This document shows, piece after piece, positions 55,437-64,000 of a stretch of 64,000 bases of DNA; position 1 is the first letter of the stretch; each line of letters starts with the position of its first letter. The notes under the pieces were generated by a model. It was not told the DNA's origin. It worked only from the letters and a program-made list of their open reading frames with translations, and did not search any database. Position numbers and translations under genes: made by a program. This DNA is from Lytechinus pictus. Lineage: Eukaryota; Echinodermata; Echinoidea; Temnopleuroida; Toxopneustidae. The stretch is from contig NC_087247.1 of assembly GCF_037042905.1 (NCBI RefSeq), forward strand, positions 76,616,420 to 76,680,419. Reading direction: 5' to 3'.

Positions 55437-56206
55437 TTAACCCTTATTAAACTTGGGGGGGGGGGGGTCAATTTGACCCCATCGACAAATTTCGTCACTA
55501 CGCCGTAGCGCAAAACCTTTTGACAGCATCGCTCGCTGACTTTTTACTTTCAAGTCTTTTACATCTTTTGAGACCAAATTTGCGATGCCGGGATACATGG
55601 TTCCGAAATTATGCAACATTTTGTAAGTGCATGTCAGACCCCAAAATGCTCAATAACGTGATTCCGTGTACAAAGTCAATGCAAATTGTGTTTTTCAACC
55701 AAAAATTATAAATGTATGATTATTTGTACTTTGTTGATTTGAATGGTTTTATTTTATGCTATTTATGATCACAAAACGGTCCCTGACAAAGTTAATTGGA
55801 AAAAATAATAAAAAACAAAGGTTAAAAAAAATAAGAAATACATAAGAATAAAAAAAACCAATGAAATACATAAGAAATTAATTATATTTTGCAATTTTTT
55901 ATAGATATTTGTTAGAAATGTAAAAATTGATACTCTCGCCCAAAATTAGCCTTCTACCAGCTATATAAATTGGGTTAAAGGCAAAAACATAAAAAAAAAC
56001 AAATTTAGGGCAAATTTCATACACTTAAATGTATTTGCATAATTACTTAATAAAAACTATAAACAATTGATTTTTGAAAATTTTACTATACAGTCTTGTA
56101 GTTTCCTTCCAGCTCTATGCGCATGCAAATTTTCGCTGCGATCGCGCATTCAGCGGGCGAGATCTGAGGGGGGGGGGGGGGGGAGTCAATTTGACCCCTA
56201 GTCCCG
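55437..56206. mobile_element. TTAA-flanked element with G-run ends, copy 3
   Basis: It begins TTAACCCTTATTAAACTTGG and a G run, with GTCAATTTGACCCC just inside. It ends with GAGATCTGAGG, a G run and AGTCAATTTGACCCCTAGTC, but no final TTAA is clear. GATCGCGCATTCAGCGGGCG near the right end matches the copy at 4046. Its left TTAA is the right border of the 52233-55440 pair. Confidence 0.7.
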
Positions 56207-57179
56207 TATGTATATTGGAGTGATCATAATCTGATACGTTTGCAGGTCACAAGGTCATAGGTTCAAGATTACATAGATTGTTATATACCTTAAAGTGCTT
56301 TGTACTTGTGCTAGCTCAATAACCAATTTAGGTATCAGCTTCAAATGATCTGATTAGTTTTGGGGAACAGTTATCGAAGGTCATGTACATGTATGTATGT
56401 CACAGAGGTCATACATCTTAAAATGTGTATGATAATTCAATACTTTGACTTACAGTCATGTTTGATTATCTAAAAACATGCAGTGACCATGGCATACACA
56501 TACTGGTAGTTTTTATCAGAGCTGAGTGCATGTTTCAATACTTTCATTGACACTTCAGTTCAACCAGTTCTGTTACCCTGTTGAGATATTGTATGAAAGA
56601 TGCGAAAGTGTGATTGAGTCGTGCTGTTTTATAGTTTTATAGAAATATTTACTGTGTGAGTTAAATCAATTTAATGGATACTTTTAAAGCAGAATCAAGC
56701 AGTTCTAGTCATATCCTTGCTTTACATGTATATCTATTATTTTGGATGATGCAACGTTTGAAGAAAAAAAAAATTGAATGAAGTGCAATAGTTTTGTAAT
56801 GGGATTTGTATCATTAATCAGGATTTTTATTTATGGTTTTTTTGTCTCGCCTGCATAGCAGAGCAAGATTATAGGCGCTGCTTTTCTGACGGCGCCATTG
56901 TCATTGAAATTTTAAACGAAGGTTAAGTTTTTAAAATGTCATAACTTAGAAAGAATATGGACCTGGTTCTTGAAATTTATATAGGAGTAATCAAGTATCA
57001 TTGACCATCCTGTGCGAGTTTCAGGTCACATGACCAAGGTCAAAGGTCATTCAGGGTCAGTGAACTTGTATCTTTGAATTACCATCATGACTTTAAAAGT
57101 TTATGGATCTATTTCATAAAACTTGTAAATGAAACAAATAGAAATTGTGCAATATATATGTACAATTATTATGTACAAT

Positions 57180-57415
57180 TCCCAGCCATGGCATAATTTC
57201 CTGCAGCAAGAAATTTATCCTGATTGTGCTGCACTCAACCCAGGGGAGGTGAATGGGTACCCGGCAGGATTAATTCCTTGAATGCACTGAGCGCTGAAAG
57301 GCAGCTCGAGCTAAAGCCGGGGTAATAATAACAATAAACAATGCGCCTCGGAATACATGTAGACTATTTCTGGATAGATGGGGCTATAAATGCCTATTAT
57401 CATTATTATCATTGA
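57180..57415 (+). mobile_element. 5'-truncated SINE, same family as 23493
   Basis: CAGCCATGGCATAATTTCCT, GCAAGAAATTTATCC and CTGCACTCAACCCAGG match the body of the SINE at 23493. The tRNA-like head with the A and B boxes is missing. It ends in ATTATCATTATTATCATT. Confidence 0.78.
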
Positions 57416-57803
57416 ACTTTGGCCATGTTGTGGGTATTTGTTGAATTACCATCATAACTCTGAAAGTTTATGGATATATTTTATGAAATGTGGACATAGA
57501 GGTAATCAAGTATCACTGACAAGTCTTATGACCAAGGTCAAATGTCATTTATGGTCAATGAACGTAGTATTATATCATTATATGAATGGTGTTATTTGTG
57601 AATAATCATTTTATAGTAGTTTTCAAAGTCAGCACTGCTGCTAATCAAGTATCACTGAACATCTTGTGCGGGTTTTAGGTTACATGACCAAAGTCAAAGG
57701 TCATTTAAGATCAATTAACTTTGGCCATGTTGGGGGTAATTGTCTATTTGCCATCATAACTTTGAAAGTTTATGGATATATTTTATGAAATGTTGACATA
57801 GAG

Positions 57804-58550
57804 CGGCCATCAGATGGTAAAACAGTCTATCTCGAAAATCACTGTTGTGAGAAAAATGACTTTAAAGTTGAGAGGTTTGAGCTTTTTTATGAGATGGAAA
57901 TAATGCATTTTTAGCAATAAGAAAATAAGAAGCACAATAAAAACTAATAACTGAATAATTTTTAGCTTATTTGGGGTTTTAATTATGAAATAAATGAGAT
58001 TTTTGTGTAGATAGACTGTTTAACCACAGCACATGTATACACTCAAACTACACATCATAAGATGGTAAAATGGTCTATCTTCGAGATAGCCTGAGATAGA
58101 CCATCTTACGCCAATGCACAACATTCTTTAGCGATTTTCGAGATAGACCGTTTTACCATCTGATGGCCATGTGACGAGGCGGTAAACTGGTCTAACTCAA
58201 AGATAGACCATTTTACCATGGACCTACTAGGTCCATGATTTTACCATCTGACAGCGATAATCAAAAAATCTCAATTAAGACGGGTAAAAGGTTTATATCA
58301 AAGATAGCTCTTTTTACCTCTAAACGATATTTCCGACAATGGGCTAACTCAAAGATAGACCATTTTACCATTAAATCTGAGGGAAAAATACAAAAGAGTA
58401 CCAAGATAGCGGAAATTATTTCTAAATCAAGACATGATGGGATTTTCTCGATAGCACCATTGGAAAGAGCGCCCTCACTTTACAAGGAAAGTGAATTTAC
58501 CTCAAAAAGTCAAATTTTTCGAGTTAGACCGTTTTACCATCTGACAGCCA
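57804..58550. mobile_element. 747-bp TIR element with TAGACCATTTTACCATCTGA sub-repeats
   Basis: CGGCCATCAGATGGTAAAAC at the left and the reverse of GTTTTACCATCTGACAGCCA at the right are inverted, continuing into GTCTA.CTCGAAAA. AGAG lies on both sides (57800-57803, 58551-58554). A paralogous unoccupied stretch GACATAGAGGTAATCAAGTA is at about 57492. Inside, GGTAAAA..GTCTA(T/A)CTC-type blocks recur at least five more times in both orientations (58060-58260, 58340-58370). No transposase is seen; the 107-codon frame at 58235-58558 spans the repeats and is not supported. Confidence 0.82.
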
Positions 58551-58735
58551 AGAGGTAATCAAGTATCACTGACAAGTCTTATGTCACATGATAAAGGTCA
58601 AATGTCATTTAGGGTCAATGAACATAGTATCATATCATTATATGAATGGTGTTCTTTGTGAATAATCATTTTATGGTAGTTTTCAAAGTCAGCACTGCTG
58701 CTAGTGCAGGTGAGGCCGCCAGAGGCGCTCCACTT

Positions 58736-60234
58736 GTTTTAAATATTTACTGGATCTATATATTTTTCTCAAGTTTTGTATTTTGTTTGATTTAAAAGTG
58801 ATAGTGGTTCACTATTCACAGTGCACTTTTGTGAAATCATTTTTCCTTCTTTGCTGTGTACTACACTTCAGTTTTACTCAAGGATTCATGTATGCATGAG
58901 TTTGTCTTCCACAATTTTCTAAGAAGCAGTACCATTTATTGCAAATGCTGTCTGGTCCAACTAAAGTTATGTCATGGCTTAAAACTGGAATGTTAAATTA
59001 GAAATAGTTGTAGCGAACTTTATAATTTCTACTGTAAAACCTTGTTGTGTCTTACTCATGGTATAGAGCATTCCCAGTGACTTCATCCTTCATCCACGTT
59101 GGAGGATTATACAATAGAAACCTGTTCATCCAGCTGTGATATCATGAGTCTGGTAGCACAAGTCTCCTATTGTTTGGTCTTCCAGTGTGACTGCTTGTGA
59201 CATCACAACGAGCAAATGCTCTATAGTCTATATAACTGTTTTAACTTGATATCCTGTTCCCTTTTTATGCTTACTTTGTAAACAATGAGAGTATTCATTG
59301 CACTTCTCTTAGTATATTAATTGGCTCTTTTTATAATAGGGTGTATTTTATCATTAATGGAGGAGTAATTGAACATGGATTAAGTTAAAACTCAACAGTA
59401 GAAAATACATGTCTAGTCAATACACAGAATCAGTGTGTATATTGAGGAGAATCTTTTGAAATCCTTTGTTTATTGAAATTCCATTGAATTCTTTCATCAC
59501 CTCACAAGTCTGAAAGAGAACAATTGATATGTATCTTTTTTTATATTGATTTACTATACAATGAGACTATTCAGCAAAATGAAAAGTTTAATTGATCTTA
59601 TCAGTATTGATTTTAGTTTCAGAAAGCATTTACTGTTTAACCTCAACAGTAGTTTTGATATCCCACTCCTGACTTGTAGTGAATAAATATTCTTGCCTCT
59701 TTTTGTAATAAACAATGACTGTATTTATATATTTTGATTGTCAAGTTTTTGTGAAATTTTTCTGATTAAATTTTGAGTCACTTTGTCTAAAGCTTACTAT
59801 TATGGCAACCTTGTAAATATGGTAATGACTGGGTTTCGAACAGTGCTCAGCTGCCAATAACATTTTTTTTTACCATAGTAGGAAGTTGCTTTTAATGCAA
59901 AGAAACCTTGTATTGTATTTTGCTTCGAAATAATTAAGTCATCTAAATTAGATTTTGAAATTCAAGTCGATGAATTTCCATGTTCACTATTGCAGGAAGG
60001 TTGCATGAGGAAGATATAATGTGTGCAACTCTATCATGCAAAATTATATTGGTACGTTAGGTCCTCATCGGATCATCTAAGGGTTCTTAGTCATTTAATT
60101 TGACCATTATTAAATTTTATATAAAGGCAAAGTAAGCGGGAAAAATCTCCTATGCCATTAATTTGCACAATGGGCAGCATAAATAATTGAAGATTGTCAC
60201 TATTTCCACTTCCACAATGTTCCCCCTCTTCATT
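58736..60234. other. Intergenic stretch: nothing recognised
   Basis: No exon or element end was identified. Short frames are absent or unconvincing. Confidence 0.55.
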
Positions 60235-60745
60235 TTTGTCTCATCTGCATAGTAGAGCGAGACTAGACGCCGCTTTTCAGACGGTGACGGCACCGTCGTC
60301 ATTGAAGTCTTAAACGAAGGTTAAGTTTTTTAAATGTCATCATAACTTAGACAGTATATTGAACTAGTTCATGAAACCTAGACATAGAAATAATCAAGAA
60401 TCCTGAACATCTTGCATGAGTTTCCGGTCACATGACCAAGGTCAATCAACTTTGGCTGTGTTGAATTGCCATAACTTTGAAAGTTTATGGATCTACAATA
60501 GTTCATGAAATGTGGACATAAGGGTAATCAGGTATCACTGATTCATTGATCATCTTGCACAAGTCTTCGGTCACATGATCATGGTCAAATATCATTTAGG
60601 ATCAATGAACATTGTATTTTATTACAATATGAATGGTGGTTTTTGTGAATAATCATTCTATAGTCATTTCAAAGTCAGCACTCAGTGCTGCTATATTGAA
60701 TCGTAATGTAGGCAGGACTTCCAGAGGTATTCCACTTGTTTATTT
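60235..60745. mobile_element. GTCTCATCTGCATAGT repeat element, second copy
   Basis: It begins TTTTGTCTCATCTGCATAGT and AGAGCGAGACTAGACGCCGC and ends GCAGGACTTCCAGAGG, then ATTCCACTTGTTTATTTA. The internal blocks (ACATGACCAAGGTCAATCAA, GGTAATCAGGTATCACTGAT) match the element at 56840, but without its SINE and 747-bp insertions. Confidence 0.72.
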
Positions 60746-61395
60746 ATGTTGACCTCTTAGCTCAAATTTGATGTAAAAGTATCAAAATATAGTTTGTACT
60801 TAATACAGAGTTAACAGTAGTCAATCAAGGATATTAGACATATGTTTGTTTTTTAGTTATTTATTTTCAAACAAAGCAGCAGATTTAAGAATGTATAAAA
60901 TCATATTTACATATTTTTGGTTACACTTAATTAAATTCTCTTAATTACCCTGAAATTAAATACAAATACATTTTTATTACTAGAGTTGTAGGTTTACTTA
61001 TTCAACCAAACATGATCTGATTGTTCGCCATAGAAAGCACTTGGTGATTTCATTTCATACAATTTCTTGTGAACTAAATTTGTATTATATGAATGACTAT
61101 ATTTGAACTTGATGGACAATTAGATGATGGGTTTGTTATATTTGTTATATACTGAAATGTATACCATCTGAAAATATATTCAAATATAAATCTTTAAATG
61201 TTATTTTGAGAATGTGACTGAAAATAATTCATTTACACTTTTTAACTTCCTGAATAACACACAATCAACCCACAATACTGGAAATCTACATTGTACAAAC
61301 ATGGACATATACATATATTTCAATTGCACCATAAAACTCTCAAAGCCTGATACAACCATCACCCTTTGTACATTAAAAAATACCTTTGTTGCATT

Positions 61396-61720
61396 AGCGT
61401 ACCTATGGGGGGGGGCAGATTGCCCCCCCCCCCTGATGAATCACAACCCATGCAAGGGACTGATCCCTGACGAGCCACAAGTGGCCTGCTCCTTTGAACT
61501 TGGCCTTTTTTTTTTGCTTTTCAAATTTTTTTCTGGTATGAAATCCTTTATCTGTGGTTGATTTGTGGTTGAAGACCTTTTTTTTTTTTTGCTTGTCAAA
61601 TTTTTTTTCTGGTACGAAATCCTTTGTTGTTGAAGATCTTTTTTTTTTTTGCTTGTCAAATTTTTTGGCGGACGAATTTGCCCCCCCCCCTTCGGAAAAT
61701 CCTAGGTACGCCACTGCTTT
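61396..61720. mobile_element. Small G/C-run-ended element with 55-60 bp internal repeats
   Basis: GCGTACCTATGG plus a G run at the left and a C run plus CCTAGGTACGC at the right are inverted ends. Inside, TTTTTGCTTGTCAAATTTTTT and TGGTACGAAATCCTTTGTTG-type units repeat three times. The long Lys-rich frame on the minus strand is a product of these repeats. Confidence 0.7.
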
Positions 61721-61827
61721 GTTCTTAGCACATAACCAATCATGTAAATGATACAAGTAACTTAATAACGGCTTTTATTCTCATCCTAAGACTGCAAACA
61801 CAACAACCCATTACCTTTATTTGCCAT

Positions 61828-62415
61828 ATAAAGGTCAAGTCCACCTCATAACAATGTTGATTTGAATCAATAAAGAAAAATAAGACAAGCATAATGCTGA
61901 TAATTTAAGAAAGTTATGACATTCAAAAGTTTCGCTTATATTTCACAAAATAGTTATATGCACAATTTAGTCACATGCAAATGAGAGAATCGATGATGTC
62001 CCTACTATTTCTTTTGTTTTTTATTGTTCGAGTTATACATTATTTCAATTTTTGCAGATTTGACAATAAGGACCACCTTGACTGAACCATAAAATTTTAA
62101 GCCATGGTAATTCAACATATTCAGGGAGAAATAAAAATTTGTTTCACAAGAAAATGAGGATAAAATTAGAATATATCATATTTCATATAAAAAATACATA
62201 AGATTAAGAAATAGTGAGTGAGTGATGTCATCAGTTCCCTCATTTGCATACTGACCAGGGTGTGCATATAACTGTTTTGTGAAATTAAGTGAAACTTTAA
62301 AATGCCATAATTTTCTTATTTTTACATACGATTTTGATGAAATTTTCAGTGTTATGCTTGTTGGATTTTTCTCTTTTTATTCAAATCAAACTTTTGTTGG
62401 GGTTGACTTGTCCTT
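61828..62415. mobile_element. Foldback MITE, family AAGTCCACC, copy 4
   Basis: AAAGGTCAAGTCCACCTCAT at the left and GTTGGGGTTGACTTGTCCTT at the right are inverted. The interior has GAAAGTTATGACATTCAAAA, ATAGTGAGTGAGTGATGTCA and TGAAATTTTCAGTGTTATGC as in the other copies. The flanking TTAA is not preserved. Confidence 0.75.
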
Positions 62416-63014
62416 GACATGGTGTGACAAAAAAGCCAATGAGACATAGGTCTCAACAATATTGTAGGGGCAAGGGGCATTTCTTTGTTACAATGGGACA
62501 GTAAAATGTGGACCATTGAAACACTGATGAAAATTTAGCAGAAATTAAAACAAGTTGGCGCACATTGTCTTGCAGATTTGTATTGTATTTTGCAGATAAA
62601 CTCATGACACCATTCAACAATAACATAACTCATGATGTAATAATGAAACCACTATTACATCATATCACTTAAGTCATGAAATTATAAGGGCATGGTGTCA
62701 TGAGTTTGTGCACCTTTGGATTGCTTTGAGACTTGGAAGCATATAGTGCACATTTATTAACATAAATGAGGTGATGTGCCTTGCCTTATCTGAATGCTAT
62801 GATACAGTAATTGTTCCTTAACTTTGTTTCATATCTTATCTCTGCTCAGGAATCACTAACAGCCATGAGTCCAGGATATTTTTAATATAACTCAAGTGAG
62901 TAAATAGCTGACTTTTAAATTTTGTCAGAAGGGCAAAATAAGTTCTAATTGCAGTCTATCATATGCTGTCACTCATCAGTGCTTTTTTATGACATGCTTG
63001 GGCAGCTCCTTGAT
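62416..63014. other. Intergenic stretch: nothing recognised
   Basis: AT-rich sequence with ACTCATGACACCAT and its complement ATGGTGTCATGAGT about 100 bp apart (62605, 62694), a small inverted pair. No exon was identified. Confidence 0.5.
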
Positions 63015-63525
63015 GTGAGTAATCCGCATACATTCGTAATTCCGAAGCTTCGTTATTCCGAAGGTTCGGTTATTCCGAAGGTTCGTATTTCCGAAGGTTC
63101 GTTAATCCGAAAACGAAATAAGGTTCGTAATTCTGAAGGTTCGTTAGTCCGAAAACGAAATGAGGTTCGTAATTCCGAAGGTTCGTTAGTCCGAAAACGA
63201 AATGATTAACGAACCTTATTTCGTTTTCGGACTAACGAACCTTCGGAACAACGAACCTTATTTCGTTTTCGGATTAACGAACCTTCGGAACAACGAACCT
63301 TATTTCGTTTTCGGATTAACGAACCTTCGGAACATCGAACCTTGTTTCTTTTTCGGATTATTGAACCTTCGGAATAACGCCACAAATGTTCGTATTAACG
63401 AACCCTTTTACGTTTTCGGATTAACGAACATCGAGGTATAGGCAATTTACGTGTTTCGGAATGACGAACCTTCGGAAGGAAGAACCTTCGGAATTACGAA
63501 CCTTCGGAATTACGAAGTGTAACCG
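63015..63525. repeat. Foldback tandem array of TTCGGAA / CGAACCTT units
   Basis: From about 63040 to 63200 the plus strand carries TTCCGAAGGTTCG and CCGAAAACGAAAT units. After a turning point at about 63205 the same units run in reverse complement (ATTTCGTTTTCGG, CGAACCTTCGGAA) to 63510. The 45-48 bp spacing makes long open frames in both halves. The whole array is self-complementary and could fold as a hairpin. Confidence 0.88.
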
Positions 63526-64000
63526 AGTAATCAGTATCTGTAATCATTGAAGAAGTCATCGCCTCCATTGGTACTGTTGATGTTGCAGATGGGGTTACAC
63601 CAAAGAGAGAGGAATGACTAGGTCCTGATTGAGCTAATCTTGGTAGTGTTCCATTCACTGATGGGTCATTCCTATCATCATTTGGGATTTCTGGTAAAAG
63701 CCCTATGACAGTTTTTGGACGCTCCCTCCGAACAGGCAGCACATGGACCTGCTCTGTGTCCCCATGACTATGCCAAATCATGCAATCTGCAACACTTGAT
63801 CTGAAGGCTGGGGCAGAGGTTATCCTTGATCTACGTAACCTAGTCACTGATTGAACAGGATTCTCATGGACTGAAGCAATCTTCGGATTGATGAAGCTCA
63901 TAGTTTTTTTATCTGGTACTTGATCTTGATCTACTGTTCCTGTGTTCATGTTGGTATTGATCATTCTATTTGGTTGAGAATGCCTATGTGTCAGCTGATA
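63520..64000 (-). CDS. Probable exon of an unrecognised gene, runs off the window
   Basis: The minus-strand frame is open from the window end for about 160 codons. It includes TMSFINPKIASVHENPVQ, TRLRRSRITSAPAFRSS, DCMIWHSHGDTEQVHVLPV, RRERPKTVIGLLPEIPNDD and MEAMTSSMITDTDYS. Composition is mixed, Ser/Thr/Pro-rich and basic in places, unlike the repeat peptides nearby. No domain is recognised; it looks like a disordered region. The last codons enter the foldback array, where a stop occurs; a GT just after TACTCG (minus strand) could instead be a splice donor. The start is outside the window. Confidence 0.5.

Larger units (their letters stand above)
52233..55440. mobile_element. Outer TTAA-flanked inverted pair (3.2 kb)
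   Basis: TTAAAGCGGCATACCATTGA (then CAAATCATGGGGAAAT) at the left is inverted at the right, ending TTTGTCAATGGTAGGCCTTT TAA. Identity is about 30 of 36. This brackets the GGGGTAAG element copy 2 and the 1.7-kb element inside it. It is either an older TTAA-type element or chance-retained halves of one repeat. Confidence 0.6.
56840..58735. mobile_element. GTCTCGCCTGCATAGC repeat element, interrupted twice
   Basis: It begins TTTTGTCTCGCCTGCATAGC and AGAGCAAGATTATAGGCGC and ends near GAGGCCGCCAGAGGCGCTCCACTTG. Inside are several copies of TCAAGTATCACTGAC, ATGACCAAGGTCAAA and GGTCATTTA.GGTCAATGAAC. A SINE fragment (57180) and a 747-bp element (57804) interrupt it. It is related to the copy at 60235. 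Confidence 0.72.

Noticed and set aside
61403-61756. Lys-rich 117-codon frame on the minus strand
   Set aside because: It is formed by three tandem copies of a T-rich unit within a small repeat element.
62949-63441. Repetitive open frames (RNSEGSLVRKRNE and LTNLRNNEPYFVFG types)
   Set aside because: Both are produced by the tandem foldback array and reverse at its centre.

Overview
The window is animal genomic DNA: AT-rich, intron-dominated and very rich in repeats. The one clear host gene is AMT, the mitochondrial glycine-cleavage T-protein. Its best protein match from memory is the animal enzyme. The SINE families, the GTCTCGCC-type repeats, the many foldback MITEs and the 22.6-kb intron suggest a marine invertebrate deuterostome, most likely a sea urchin. 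That species call is an inference, since no search was run.

Layout: 1-11700 is upstream sequence. It holds microsatellites, TTAA-flanked foldback elements, G-run-ended elements and a decayed PIF/Harbinger transposase gene on the minus strand (6091-7772). AMT occupies 11712-51277 on the plus strand in seven recognisable exons (A-G). Together they encode 375 residues, about the length of the mature vertebrate enzyme. The exon for the start codon and mitochondrial presequence was not found. The introns are filled with nested mobile DNA. Intron A-B has foldback elements with nested insertions. Intron B-C has a twin-primed, decayed non-LTR retrotransposon. Intron C-D has a MITE inside a MITE. Intron D-E (23136-45762) carries SINEs, a 180-bp satellite array, a pair of diverged inverted arms about 11 kb apart, and a 157-bp tandem array split by a 7.9-kb TIR element that itself contains a non-LTR retrotransposon. 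Intron F-G has a second non-LTR retrotransposon whose ORF is broken by an 838-bp TIR element.

From 51278 to 63500 the window holds the AMT 3' UTR and intergenic repeats. These include a nest of three transposon layers (52233-55440), several relatives of the intronic families, and a foldback tandem array (63015-63525). The last 480 bases are an open frame on the minus strand that looks like an exon of an unrecognised gene running off the window.

The strongest observations are insertions that can be dated relative to one another. They show target-site duplications, or an unoccupied paralogous copy elsewhere in the same window. A second is the set of perfect direct repeats AGGTCA-A-AGGTCA (the DR1 nuclear-receptor consensus) in most units of the 157-bp array inside AMT. 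No complete new defence or metabolic system was seen.
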